A stretch of 64,000 nucleotides of DNA from Citrus sinensis (GCF_022201045.2 NC_068558.1:682001-746000), one strand, 5' to 3'; numbered from the stretch's first letter, positions 1 through 18,972 are shown. A program made the numbers and translations. Notes: generated from the sequence alone by a model not told the origin.

Positions 1-85
1 CCCTCAGATAATCTAAAAAGCCTATTTTACTCAATTTTAGCCTCTTGACAGTTTTGGCAATATGGTCAATCGAAGTAAAAATTCT

Positions 86-3225
<3,140 letters not shown>

Positions 3226-3373
3226 CGCGCGTACTGCAGCAATTATACCCTGCTTCAAACTCCTTTCTGAGAGAGCTTCGTTCAATTGAGGAGGTTTCGA
3301 TGTTTGAAGTGTGTTTTTTTGCTTTCGAAAGGCCTTCTGGTTTCAGTGAAATATCGCGCGTGAATGATAGCAC

Positions 3374-3379
3374 TTTATA
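3374..3379 (-). promoter_or_regulatory. TATA box of the BiP gene
   Basis: TATAAA read on the minus strand, about 150 bp upstream of the BiP start codon, leaving a 5'UTR of roughly 110-120 nt. Position relative to the gene and to the stress element further upstream fits a plant core promoter; the transcription start itself is inferred. Confidence 0.65.
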
Positions 3380-3454
3380 GACCGATGGTTTACGTGTAAA
3401 TAGGGTGCACGTTTGTTATTGAATGGAAGCGATACAAGAGAACATGTCATCGTT

Positions 3455-3470
3455 GATGACGTGGACCAAT
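3455..3470 (-). promoter_or_regulatory. Unfolded-protein-response element (P-UPRE / ERSE-II)
   Basis: The minus strand reads ATTGGTCCACGTCATC. As I recall it, this is exactly the plant UPR element described in Arabidopsis BiP promoters, and its first 11 bases fit the ERSE-II pattern ATTGG-N-CCACG. It lies about 75 bp upstream of the TATA box. Such sites bind ER-stress bZIP factors (bZIP60, bZIP28) with NF-Y on the CCAAT part. Activity here is inferred from the match and position. Confidence 0.85.
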
Positions 3471-4271
3471 CGGGTTTTGGAGATGAATGTGTTGAGCCAA
3501 TGAAATTAGATCTCGTGTTGGGACAATCCTGGCCGTTCGTTCTTCCAGATCTTCGTGTGTCTGCTTTACTTTTTCTATTCAAGCCCTTTCTTTTGGGCCG
3601 AAAAATATATTTTGACTTCGGCGACTTAGCCCGGCATTTAAACGGCATGTCGTTGTTTCAATTTACGAGGTTCGTTTTGACTTGATGCACAATTAACTAA
3701 GGAGGATAAAACTATATAAAACGAACGAGCAAACAAACAAACAAACAAAGGGGGCTAGGTAAAACAATTTTTTTTATTAAGAAAAACACACACTAAAAAG
3801 CATTATTAAAGACTCTTTTAATTTGATTTTTTAATATTTATTTATTTATGTTTTAAATAGAAGAGTAAAAAAAATAAATTCTCTCCTAAAAACTATTCAA
3901 TTAAAATAAATTTATATTATTTTAATCAAACTTTTTCCTCCACTAAAATAGTAAGAATTATAACACTTCTCTTTCTTTGAGGATAATAAAATGAAAAATA
4001 ATATAATATTAAATAAAAGACTTCAAAAAACTCTCTAAATAAAAATTTTCAAATAAGATAGTACATTTTTTTTAGTATTGAGAAGAAAAAAGGATAATCT
4101 TATTTAAAAATCTCAATTATATTTCTAAGTAAAATTTAAATATCAACACCACTATCATCTTGAGTAATTTTTATAAATAACTATGAAATTTTTATCATGT
4201 TTGCCTCTCAAAAATAATGAATGAGCCATATAACCTAAATAGTTAATTGATAACTTGATATTAAAAATATG

Positions 4272-4456
4272 AGTGATGATAGAGTTACAAACTCTTGTAC
4301 AAACTTATCTTGTACAAAATGATGTGACATTAATTTATTGGTTGAATGAAAATACAAAATAACAAAAATAAATCATGTGGGCCAAGAGATATTTAATTCA
4401 ACCAATTTTATTATGCCACGTCAGTTTGTAAAATAGTTTATGACTGTGTCATTACT
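4272..4456. repeat. Possible small MITE with degenerate 21-bp terminal inverted repeats
   Basis: The ends 4272-4292 and 4436-4456 are inverted copies matching at about 16 of 21 positions. The 185-bp unit is AT-rich and non-coding. No clear target-site duplication is visible, so the superfamily is not assigned. Confidence 0.35.
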
Positions 4457-4976
4457 ATATATATATCATCATCATCAATGTTTTTAGCTTGTTATTCACG
4501 TTCCAAACTATTAGATACGATATCTTAAAATACTATAGTCGCAATCTATCCTAAATGAAAAGTATAAAAATAACTTGACTCAATCTTTGCCAATTCTTTT
4601 TGTTGGTAAATTTTAACCAACTTGCCAAGGAAAATTTGCACAACTGGCCCTAAAACATTTATGATTTTTAATATTAACCCCTTTAGTTTTTCTAGCATAA
4701 CCAACCAACCATAACACTATTTGGACTAAAATGCCATTGCCACTCTCAAAATCCCTTAGGATGAATTTGATATTGTATTCAAACCTCATTTTTTGTTTTC
4801 TAAATTCAGGAAACACCAAACACATGATCGATAGGTCAAGTCTAAAAACATTTTTAGAAATATAAAATTTATTCTACACTTTTGACAAAGGAAATAGGAA
4901 AATAACTTTTTGTTATTTTCCTTATTTCCCAATACAATATTAAGTTCTAAAATAAATTTTTCTTCCACCGTCTCTC

Positions 4977-5093
4977 AAAATAATAATAATAATAACAATA
5001 TATTATCGTCGTCGTTGTTGTTATCATCATTATTTCTAAAAAAACTAATAATAAAAACAACATTATTGTTGTTGTTGTCGTCGTTGTTGTCCA
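4977..5093. repeat. Imperfect trinucleotide repeat tract
   Basis: Blocks of ATA/AAT repeats alternate with CGT/TGT (GTCGTCGTTGTTGTT-like) repeats; the second half (about 5045-5093) repeats the pattern of the first. Low-complexity DNA between genes; a short reading frame through it is not gene-like. Confidence 0.7.
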
Positions 5094-7364
5094 AAAAACC
5101 AATTCCCCTCGCAATAATCTTTTCTTTTTTTATACATTAGGATATTTATGTATTTATATATTATTAATTAAATCAAATATGTATGCTTTATCATTTTTCT
5201 TTAAACAAATAAATTTAACAAGATCACCTAATTTATCCTTAAAAATTAAAATAATCAAAACTAATTAAATAGTAAAAATAATTAAGAATTAATTGATATT
5301 TAGTTAATAAAAATTATTCCAATAACACATTTTTAAATTTAAAAATAACATTTTCATTTTCATTTTTTATTTCATGAAAACAACAAATTAAAAATAATAA
5401 CAAGCACGTCCTTTAACGTCTAAACTCAAAATCCCTAGAACTTAGTGAGGTAAAATTCATGATCACACAAGACCCGTAACCAACCAAACTCGATGACCAC
5501 ATGACCGCGACCATGATGGCGACAGCGAAGGAAATCAAACCATGATGCTTCTCTCGCGCACTCTTCACCCTTCTCTTTTTGTGTTCAAATCCATTGTCTT
5601 TGACTCTCATCCCTACGCATGGATTGGGCATATGTGTTTTTTGCGCCCCCGTTAAATTGAAGACTTGTCCGAGGATTGTCGAGAGATGCGAAGCCAGGAA
5701 CTGATTTCAACCAGGGCCAAGCTAAACTAAAGTAATGGGTACAAACTGTTATTATACATAAGGGAATTATCTTAAGGATTAATATGAACATTGTTTATTA
5801 TATTATGGATTATAAAAAATTTGGTTGAGGACCAATATGAGAAGTGTTTATCTAATAGAATACAGGAGAAATAGCTGTAAAATCACTAAGCCTAAGAGAT
5901 GAGCGGAAAGGGAAAGATTAACAACTGGGGAGTGGGGAACATCATTCTCCATATGGACCCGACGGCGGCACCAGGATCCCCAATCCACTCTCCCACAATT
6001 ACTCAACAACAGAAAATCAAAAGAAAAGCAAAAACGTATGGTCATTAATCATTTGTCCCTACTCCGTTGCTTCCTGCAAGTCAGATCAAGAGAGTAGCAT
6101 TTTCGACTTTGATGAAATCGACATCATGCCTCGACATGCTTCTTGGATATGCATTTTATAAATCAGATTCAAGAAAATGGGGACATCAATATGGATTTCA
6201 TTGCCGATGGTGTTGATTTGATGATTTTATAGTTAATTTTGTGAATCAGTTGAAGAAATCCACATGGTTTCGGCGATAATGTCCATGATTTTTCAAAGTT
6301 TGGATTTGCAATTTTTCTTTTCATGTTAATACAATTTGAATTTGCAGCAGTTATCCCATTTTTTTTTTTGTAATTTTTTTTTAAGAATAATTATTACCCC
6401 AGTTAAAAAGAAAAAGAACATAAAATATTTATTATTAACTTTATACATTTTTAATATTGTAAATTGTGAAGATAGAAAATAAAGGGATGTTTTTTTTTTT
6501 TTTTGAGTTTCTTTATATCTGGTAAAAAAAAAAGATTTATTTCTAAAAAAAATTGTCATATTTTCTATTTCAGAGAAATAAAAAACAGCTAATTTATTTA
6601 GAGCCATTAAACCGGCCCAACCCGCAACCGGGCCTATATACGTTATACGGGCTGCAGTCGAATGACCAGGATTTAAAAATCTGGCTTCACAGCTTCTGAT
6701 ATAATTAGGGTAATATTGTACTTCTGTTAGTCCACGGTAGTCGTCAACCGTCAATGTTCGTAGAGTTTGGGGTGTGTTGAGGTTTCAAAATATTGAGGGT
6801 ATTTTGAAGTATGTGAAAACATCGGGGGTGGGTAAAAATTTACCTTTTTTCATTTTTTCCCCCCAAAGAGAGAATGATTTTCCCCGAGCAAAAATGAAAG
6901 TTCTGTAATTACAGGCTTCTGGCAAATTTAACCCGTAAAAAATAAATCAACTGTTGCAATAATAGCTGTGATGATAACACTTCCGTTCTCCAATCCCACC
7001 AACCACAACCGCCCGTGCTTGCCACTAACCAATAAAATCTAACTCTTCATAGGCGGGGGACGCAAGAAACCGTGACCCCGTCTCTCCACTCAACCCTATC
7101 GTTTAATTACGCGCTCACGCTCCAAAACTCACGCGTGGGACCACCTGAACACAAATTGGAAAATCCAGATAGGTTTATTATTATTACTATTATTATTTTT
7201 AAAATCTGAAAGCTTTTTACATTTGCATAGACATTAGACACTCTCTCCTTGCTTTTGTTGTCACTCTGCTAGGGTTTCAGAGTCGCCGCTTCTGTTTTTT
7301 TCTTGTCCCGGAATAGATCGGTCACTCGCTTGTATTCCTGAGTCAACTCATCAACTCAGCCTGA

Positions 7365-8283
7365 GTAAGTATCTCTTGATCTGGATGTTTTATTTGTTCA
7401 CCACGTTGATTATCTACATGTATATATATTTTTCAGATCACAATTCATTTTTTTTGTTAATTTTTTTCTTAAATATTTATTTGTATTTATTACTGCTGTT
7501 TGGTTACTGGGATTAACTTTCGGAAATTAGTTACTTGTTTAGTTAGTTATGTTTTCGAGATCATAGTGAGTTTGACCAGAGTTTTGATTATATAGTTTCG
7601 TTTAGTTTTAATAAATTAGTTTCAAGTGGAATCGAAATAAAGCGAATGAATAACTGCAATCAAAGGAAATTAGAATGTGTGATATGTGATTGTTTTGTAC
7701 TAAGACTGTAGAATCTATTCACAGCCAAGTTTGGTAGAGTTATTGTGTGGCTCAATTAAATTAACTTTTCATTACTATCTGAAGAGAGGAGACAATATGA
7801 ACTCATTTTTGCTGTTTGTTTGCTGAGGAGAAGTGGGAAAATTAAAGAAAGTCGAATCTATTGTATTGCATTAATTGTAAGCCAGCTATCTTTAAAAGCA
7901 GTTTTCTTTTACAAAAAAGGGATTTCCAGTTTTCTTCTACCTTTTTTTTACACCTATGAATTTGGAGTTTTAGCTCTCTGTTTATAAAATTATTCGTTTT
8001 ATACTTCTGTTCTAAATCCAAACTTAAATTAATTGCTTGATGTTCTGACCTCTACTGTAATGCCATTTGCTATGGCCCATGTAAAATGCCATGGCTTTCT
8101 TGATTTTAGTTTTGTAGGCTATAATTACTTTTAGTTATTTTAGCTGTATTTTACCAGCTTTATTATGTCTGGTGCTACTTGGCAAGAGTTGTAAAACTGG
8201 GTTCACTGTTTGTTTCATTTTGTAACCAAAGTTTTAATGCATGATATTTTACATATATTTGATTTACAATCTGTCAACTTCAG
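7365..8283 (+). other. 5'UTR intron of the importin beta gene
   Basis: A donor (CTGA|GTAAGT) at 7365 and an acceptor (TTCAG|ATTCAAATG) ending at 8283 lie just before the importin start codon. The upstream sequence from about 7240 has leader character (CT-rich, GC-balanced). A long first intron in the leader is common in plant housekeeping genes. Inferred from splice signals only. Confidence 0.6.
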
Positions 8284-8289
8284 ATTCAA

Positions 8290-11000
8290 ATGTCTGCGGA
8301 AGTCACTCAAATTCTCCTAAATGCACAATCAGTAGATGGCACCGTGCGTAAGCAAGCAGAAGAAAGCCTAAAACAATATCAGGAGCAAAATCTCCCAGGG
8401 TTTTTGCTTTCTCTGGCAGGAGAATTGGTTAATGATGAGAAGCCTGTTGAGAGTCGTAAATTAGCAGGTTTGATCCTGAAGAATGCATTGGATGCCAAAG
8501 AACAGCATCGGAAGTTTGAGCTTGTACAGAGATGGTTGTCATTGGATTCCTCTGTGAAGGCCCAGATCAAATCGTTCATACTGAAGACCCTCTCTTCTCC
8601 TGCTCATGATGCACGGTCAACAGCGTCTCAAGTTGTTGCAAAGGTAGCAGGTATTGAGTTGCCTCATAAGCAGTGGCCTGAACTAATTGGAGCTCTTTTA
8701 TCAAATATTCATCAGCTCCCACCCCATACCAAACAAGCCACCCTTGAAACTCTTGGATATATTTGTGAAGAAGTTTCCTCAGATGCGGTGGAACAGGATC
8801 ATGTAAATAAGATACTTACAGCTGTAGTCCAAGGTATGAATGCTTCTGAGAGTAACAATGATGTCAGACTGGCTGCTACCCGAGCATTGTATAATGCTTT
8901 GGGTTTTGCTCAGGCAAATTTCTCTAATGATATGGAACGCGACTACATCATGAGAGTTGTCTGTGAGGCAACCCTTTCTCCGGAAGTGAAGATTCGACAG
9001 GCAGCTTTTGAGTGTTTGGTTGCGATCTCTTCAACCTACTATGAGAAATTGGCCCCTTACATTCAAGATATATTCAACATCACTGCAAAAGCTGTGAGGG
9101 AAGATGAGGAACCTGTAGCCCTTCAGGCCATTGAGTTCTGGAGCTCTGTTTGTGATGAGGAAATAGATATATTAGAAGAATATGGAGGAGATTTCAGCGG
9201 GGATTCTGATATTCCTTGCTTTTACTTTATTAAGCATGCACTTCCTGTTCTTGTCCCCTTGTTATTGGAAACACTACTAAAGCAGGAAGAGGATCAGGAT
9301 CAGGATGAAGGGGCATGGAATATTGCAATGGCTGGAGGCACGTGCTTGGGTTTGGTTGCAAGGACTGTTGGAGATGATATTGTACCACTTGTTATGCCAT
9401 TTGTTGAAGAGAATATAACAAAACAAGAATGGAGGCAAAGGGAGGCAGCCACTTATGCATTCGGTTCCATTCTCGAAGGCCCGTCTCCTGAGAAACTTGT
9501 CCCTCTTGTTAATATTGCTCTGAACTTCATGCTTACTGCTCTAATGCAAGATCCAAATAACCATGTGAAGGACACTACTGCATGGACCCTTGGAAGAATG
9601 TTTGAATTTTTGCATGGGTCAACTTTGGAGACACCCATAATTAACCAAGGGAATTGCCAACAGATCATTAGCGTTCTGCTTCAGAGCATGAAAGATGTTC
9701 CAAATGTTGCCGAGAAAGCCTGTGGTGCTCTTTATTTCCTTGCCCAAGGTTTTGAGGATGCAATATCACCGTCGTCCCCACTAACTCCATTTTTCCAGGA
9801 AATTGTTCAGGCCCTTCTCACTGTGACTCACCGAGAAGATGCTGGAGAATCACGCCTCCGAACTGCAGCTTACGAAACTCTGAATGAAGTTGTAAGGTGT
9901 TCTACTGACGAGACAGCTCCTATGGTCATGCAACTAGTTCCGCTCATTATGATGGAGCTCCACCAAACTCTTGAGGCACAAAAGCTTTCATCTGATGAGA
10001 GGGAGAAGCAGAATGAAATACAGGGCCTCCTTTGCGGTTGCTTGCAGGTCATTATACAAAAGCTAGGATCATCTGAGCAAACCAAGTACGTTTTCATGCA
10101 GTATGCTGACCAGATGATGGGACTTTTCTTAAGAGTGTTTGCTATTCGGAGTGCCACAGCTCATGAGGAGGCTATGCTTGCCATTGGAGCTCTTGCCTAT
10201 GCAACAGGTCAAGATTTTCTTAAATACATGCCAGAGTTTTACAAGTATGTAGAAATGGGTCTTCAAAATTTTGAGGATTACCAGGTTTGTGCCATCACCG
10301 TAGGTGTTGTTGGGGACTTATGCAGGGCTCTGGAGGATAAGATATTGCCTTATTGTGATGGGATTATGACTCAACTTCTCAAGGATTTGTCCAGCAATCA
10401 GTTGCATAGATCTGTGAAGCCTCCTATCTTTTCATGCTTTGGCGACATTGCTTTGGCCATTGGGGAGAACTTTGAGAAGTACTTGATGTATGCTATGCCC
10501 ATGCTTCAGAGTGCAGCAGAGCTATCAGTCCATACATCTGGTGTTGATGATGACATGACGGAGTACACCAATTCTTTGAGAAATGGAATCTTGGAGGCAT
10601 TCTCTGGGATCTTTCAAGGTTTTAAGGGCTCGCCAAAAACCCAGCTGTTGATGCCTTATGCTCCTCATATTCTTCAGTTCTTAGATAGTTTGTACATGGA
10701 GAAAGACATGTAAGCTCTTCTGGAACCCAGATCTTTCGTTTATTGCCTGACTTTTTAAATTAATGATGATGTTATCTGACTGTTTCTTTGTCATCTTTTA
10801 GGGATGATGTGGTGACTAAGACAGCAATTGGGGTTCTTGGAGATCTAGCAGATACCCTGGGTAGCAATGCTGGTCCCTTGATTCAGCAGTCTGTGTCAAG
10901 CAAAGACTTTCTAAATGAATGTTTATCGTCGGATGATCATATGATTAAGGAATCTGCTGAATGGGCCAAGTTGGCCATCAGTAAAGCAATTTCTTTTTGA
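8290..11000 (+). CDS. KPNB1: Importin subunit beta-1, 2 coding exons
   Basis: Nuclear import receptor that carries importin-alpha/cargo through the nuclear pore and is released by Ran-GTP. Exons 8290-10709 and 10802-11000; the junction restores MEKDM-DDVVTK in phase. The protein is 872 aa, the usual length for plant importin beta-1. It is a HEAT-repeat solenoid throughout. The N-terminal Ran-binding (IBN_N) region is at about residues 23-100 (EESLKQYQEQNLPGFLLSLA). The acidic loop of HEAT 8 (QEEDQDQDEGAW) is at about residues 330-345. The end AEWAKLAISKAISF matches plant orthologues. The first Met after the leader intron is taken as start. No damage seen. Confidence 0.97.
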
Positions 11001-12517
11001 AGCCTGTGCCACCGCATTTATTCTAGTACTTGCATGCATTTGGGTGTGTCGAGTTGGATCATCGATTTGCATACCCCGAGTCAGGTCACCACCATTTTTG
11101 AGTACAGATGTTTGGGTTGTTTTGCTGTCAATTTCTCACCAGCTGGAATGGAGTCTTTTCCTTTCAATTTTTTCATTTCATTGTTTCCTTTTGCCATCGA
11201 GGAAGTTGGTGGTGATGACTTGTATATCTGTCTGCTCAGTTGGCAGAAAATAGATGAAGTTTTACAAATGGAGGAAATGGAACAAGTACTGTGGGAGGAT
11301 TGAGATAGGATAGAGACCCTGATCACAGCTGCCAGTGTCTCTCTGGTGGGTCAGCAATAGCAGTTTATGGAGTGAATGGTGCTGTAAGTTTGGATTTAGA
11401 AACTGGGGTACGTTTGCAGCAGTGGTAATAATACCACATTTTTCCCCTCTTTATTGTCTTCCCCCCCCCCCCCCCCCCTTTTTTTCCTTCACCAAAACAT
11501 GGAGTCAGTTGAAGTATTGCATTATTACATGTCAATTGTCATAGAGTTCGGTATCTTTCCATATGTACTCAACCTATATACTTGCTCTTTATGTGGATTG
11601 GTGACAACCACATAATATTAGGGCTTTCAAATCATGCATTTGTCATATTTAATATTAGCTGTTCATTCAGTCTCATGTGCTTTTTCTCAGCCATTCTTTT
11701 TCAAGTTCTTTTTGGTTGCTTCAGTATGCAAATATAGGATTTTTAGTTTACATGGCCTAAATCTCGATTCTTGAATCTTGAGTCGTCCAAGAAATGCCTT
11801 TCTGTGATCTTGTCGTGTAAATTAAATGTTTTAATTAATCCTCTTTCATTCCTCTAATTAGGCAATTAGCTTGATATTCTCGATGAAAACTTCTTATGAA
11901 TTGTTGATTGGCGGTGCTGTGTGGCTGGTGCTTTAAGACTGTTGCATGTAACGTATTACGTATGCAACGAGAGCAATGATGCTGATTGTTTCCTCTTGGA
12001 CTTGCCAAATATAGGCTTTTTTCTGTAAAATAAAATATTAAAAAAAAAAAACTTTGCACCTGTGAATAAAAACAGATGTCGAAAGGGGTGAAGGCCATTT
12101 TAGTCTTCCCGATATAGACCTTATTTAAAATATAGACGTCCCCGAAATTGACACAACGGTTTTAGGTCCTAGTTCCCTCATACGATCATGATCGTTGAAT
12201 TTATTGCTCAAGTAAAGACGATGACGACGTCAAGTACGATTCCGAACTATCAACCAATCATATGACTTTGCAGTGACCAATCAAATGAGGCCACGTTGGC
12301 TGTTCAAGAAGGCATGCTTTACTGCAATCCAATTAGCCCACAACAAAAATGTGATTGCAGTTGCTCTACACCCTCATTCATTCCGTTAACGAACTCGCAC
12401 GTTCTGTTTCTTTTTGCTTTTTCATTTTTACCTCCTCCTCTCGCTCTCTCTTCTAAGTTTCTGCAAAAACATTTTAATTCGATTTTAATTCGAAAACCCA
12501 ACCCTAACATTAAAACA
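11001..12517 (+). other. Importin 3'UTR and beta-amylase promoter/leader
   Basis: No coding region. 11001 to roughly 11560 is the probable importin 3'UTR and contains an 18-base C run (11461-11478) next to a T run. From about 12200 the DNA becomes promoter-like, ending in a pyrimidine-rich patch (12410-12460) just before the beta-amylase start. An in-frame extension upstream of the Met at 12518 has no ATG. Confidence 0.55.
11461..11478 (+). repeat. 18-base poly-C tract in the importin 3' region
   Basis: Uninterrupted run of 18 C followed by 7 T, downstream of the importin stop codon. Similar runs occur at 20592 and 40597. Confidence 0.9.
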
Positions 12518-15433
<2,916 letters not shown>

Positions 15434-16852
15434 TTAAGGAATATAGGCCATCATGCAAACCTTACACTTCCACCCCTTCAATTGCTGTGTAAAGCCTATA
15501 CATAATACGATGATCTCTGATCCTCTGTTGTGAAATGTGTAGTAATGCCTCATTTTTTTATTTTCCCCCTGCGTCCTGAGCTTTTCTGGGACCTATATTA
15601 TTACCAGGTAGTTTTTTACATGGTTGGCAATATCTTCTGCTTCAACTGGTAAATACCTGCGATCCTTGTTAAATTGTAACGGAATACAAACTGAAGAAAC
15701 AGACACCCAGAGAAAACACAAAGATACCAATGAAAAGGAGACGAACGCTCAGTGAAACCTGTAGCTAGGGAATCCATTTAGTATCTTTTTTTAAAGAGTT
15801 GGGTGATCTCAGAAGGTGTAGACGACCATCAAGGGAACTCGGTACGGCCAATGCTTAAGTTAGCCATAAGATCCGCCACACTATTATTTTCTCGATAAGT
15901 ATGAGAGTTAAACGAAAGTTCATACCGTCGGACATTTGACAGCAATTGTATTAATGATTCTGAATGACCCAGAAGCCCCATGTGTAGTAGGTGATTTCAT
16001 AATCCATACATCTTAATCCAGCTAAGCACCCTTCTAATGCATGCTCCTTCTGGGGTAAGTATAAGCTAGTATTTGCTTAGTAACTACTAATTTTTCATCT
16101 AAAACTGCTTTGTAAATAATAATAAAGGGTAAATGCTCGTTTAGTTTCTATATTTTAATTTAAGTACTTATTTTGTCTTTATATTTTAAAAAATACATTA
16201 AGATGTCCTTCCTTTACAATAGTACTCTTGTAATAATATTCCTGAAGATATTAATAAAAAGAAAAATAATAATTTATTAAATTAACCTAAAAAGTAACAT
16301 AAAAATTTACAAAATTTTTATATTATTATTTTATTTTTAGGATTAATTTAGTTAATTAATTTTTTCTAAAATAATTATTCGTAAGATTGATGTAAATAAA
16401 TTTTAAAAAATTTTAAGTTGATCGATATTAATTTATTTATAAATAATTACTACTAAGATTATTGTACATGTGCAAAAAATATTAATTTTTTTAGACTGAT
16501 ATTTATTGGTTAATTTGTTAATAAATAATTATTGGTTAATTTGTTAATAAATAATTATTACTTAATTTACTAATTAACTTTTTACAAATAAATTAATTAA
16601 TATCAAGAGTATGGCTGAAATGATATTATTGAAAAAAGGAAAAAAAAAATAAGGGTAAGAATGTAATATATATTAATTATAAGATATTTTAAAGTATTCT
16701 TTAAAATATAAAAATTAAACAAATACTTGAATCAAAATATAAGAACAAACAATTATTTGCCCTAATATATAAAGCACACTTTTTCCCTTAGGTGGAGGTG
16801 AGTAGGAAAACAGTAACCCTCCTCATTTCATTTGCATAGGTAGAGCTCGAAT
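15434..16852. other. Intergenic region downstream of beta-amylase
   Basis: The beta-amylase 3'UTR runs to perhaps 15700. It is followed by the RNase H remnant and then AT-rich DNA with a short tandem duplication of a TTATTGGTTAATTTGTTAATAA-type unit around 16500-16555. No gene seen. Confidence 0.5.
15829..16010 (-). pseudogene. Decayed LINE-type RNase H fragment
   Basis: On the minus strand, reading down from about 16010, the translation contains HTYRENNSVADLMANLSIG and stops at 15829. This matches the C-terminal signature of the plant RNase H domain attached to non-LTR retrotransposons (H-x-Y-R-E-x-N-x-x-A-D-x-L-A). The preceding part (LIQLLSNVRRYELSF) also fits. Only this short end remains, with no reverse transcriptase nearby. 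Confidence 0.6.
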
Positions 16853-17729
16853 TAGGGATGGCAATTGTACCCGCAAACCCGCCCAAACTCACCTGCCAAA
16901 ACCCGCCCGTTGCAGGTAATTTTACCCATTGCGGGCGGGTTTAGTATTATAAATAAAAACCCGCACATGGATGCGGGTGGGTTTGGTATTAACCTTATAT
17001 CCGGTGGATACCCGCATGGATATCCACCAAACCCGCAATATTTTTTTCAAATATTTTTAATTTAATTTAAATCTAAAAATGTATAAAAAAAATAATGTCA
17101 TTAATTAAATTACCAAATAGCCAAAGGCTCAAAGTTGTGTATGTGTGTATGTGGCCTATATCCTATTCTAAAGTCATAATTTAAAGAAAACTAAATGCAT
17201 TTTCCTTCGAATTAGTATTTGAAAATATTAATCTTAATTATTATTATAGGCATTGTGTTGGATGGGTGCTTATGGTGGTGAATGAAATGAATATCTTCTC
17301 TTGGAGCTTGTTTTAAATGATAATATGAAATGTAATTATTATTTTTAGATACTAGTTTGTGTTTTTTAAATGGATTTGTGTAATTTATACTTAAATTTGA
17401 GAATTTGTGTTGAATTGATGTGGAAATTTTAATTTTTCATTTACATTATTTAAATATAAAATTGAGTATATTATATGGAATTTGAGGTTATTATTATAAA
17501 TTTATATATTAAACATTTGTGATTTTAAATACGAAAACCCGCAAAAAATCCGCCGGATACCATTGCGGGTTTGGTAATTGTTAAAACCCGCTGCGGGTGG
17601 GTTTTTGTAAAAAAATTAAAACCCACTGCAGGTTACGGGTGAATTTGATAATTTAAATTTTGTGCGGGTTTGGGTTTGGTAATGGCAAACCCGCTGCGGG
17701 CGGTGCCCATTGCCATCCCTAGCTCGAAT
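16845..17729 (+). mobile_element. Non-autonomous hAT element, copy 1 (869 bp) with 8-bp TSD
   Basis: The element runs 16853-17721. It starts TAGGGATGGCAAT and ends with the inverse ATTGCCATCCCTA. It is flanked by a perfect 8-bp direct duplication GCTCGAAT (16845-16852 and 17722-17729), the hallmark of hAT transposons. Both ends carry many short CCCGC/GCGGG motifs; the middle is AT-rich with no transposase. A second copy of the same length lies at 22608-23476 in reverse orientation. Mobilisation would need a transposase in trans. Confidence 0.92.
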
Positions 17730-18537
17730 AGCCTCAACGTCGTGTTCTAAGAAAGTAATCTTGGGCTTAACTAGTTACGTGGCTTGTCTAAAGATGAGGC
17801 CGAGCTTGGTTGTCAAAACTAAATCACCACAACAATGGCTTGAAAACAAAGTAACACCAATTACTAATCTATGACAACGAACCATCTTTCAAAAAGAGAG
17901 CTTCTGGTACATCATAATTCAGGAATTGCATTAAAGGAAATATAAACTCTCTTGTGCAGTATCTTCTGCGGTACTCGAAGCGCAAGAGGACAGCTCGATC
18001 GTGATCAAGTCACAGTACGTAAAATGTTGTGGCTACAACCAGAATGATAATAATTAGGGTGCGTTAAGTTAGCTGTCATTGAAGCTTGTTAAAGAGATTA
18101 AATAGAGATTATTAATCAAGAAAAAGTTGAGAAGGTTGAGTAGTCTACTTTAAGAAGGTGCTGTGACATGACTGCCGCCATTACATAATCATAATTTGGG
18201 TGGCAACAAAACATGATGGCCTGGCAGATAAGCCTTCATTACTATATCCTATATATGGGAAATCCTTTTGTTCGAAGTGGCCATTGTTTACCCGTTCAAT
18301 ATGACATTAACTGGTTGAGAATGGTACTCAAATTTAGAAAATTCAACTGTAACTGTGAGTAGTAATGTAGATACTAGAGATCATGATACAGTGAGCATGG
18401 AACACGTAGTACTACTACAAGCAATATTGTTTCACATCGTGTGCATGAGAATTGAGATTCTAACTAATTATTAGTGTAGTACGTACAATGATCATCATAC
18501 AATTTTCACTATTAATGGTTGGAGAGGATGTCATTAA

Positions 18538-18541
<4 letters not shown>

Positions 18542-18590
<49 letters not shown>
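18542..18590. repeat. (AT)n microsatellite, about 24 units
   Basis: Uninterrupted alternating A and T over about 49 bases. Length is likely variable between individuals. Confidence 0.95.
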
Positions 18591-18594
<4 letters not shown>

Positions 18595-18937
18595 TGTTAA
18601 AAATTATATATTTTAAAGTAAGGATGGGCTCATTAGAGAAAGTATATATATAAGTCATGTTAAGTTATAACATAGTAACTTATAACCCAACATTTTGTGT
18701 CAATATAAGTAATAAGAGTGGGGTCAATACCTTCTAAGTAGTTGGATTGGAAGTTACTCGCGCTATAATTTAGCAAAAGCCTATATATATACATACCCAG
18801 GATTCTAGATTTCTTAAAATCTAGAAAAATTATTAAAACATTTGGTTTAATAGTGTAGTGTCATATACTATTAAACTATATAACTTAATAACTTTCTCAA
18901 AGTTAAATAAAGTCCAGGATCCTGGACAAGATTAATA

Positions 18938-18972
<35 letters not shown>

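Larger units (their letters stand above)
3480..7220. other. Intergenic region between divergent BiP and importin genes
   Basis: Very AT-rich DNA with no ORF that looks coding. It holds a degenerate TIR pair (4272-4456), an imperfect trinucleotide stretch (4977-5093) and poly-T runs near 6360-6510. About 7000-7230 is likely the importin promoter (ACCAATAAAA at 7028 and GC-richer sequence). I recognise no gene. Confidence 0.6.

Noticed and set aside
6326-6754. Minus-strand 142-codon ORF
   Set aside because: Built largely from poly-A/T runs (Phe/Lys stretches); no gene-like features.
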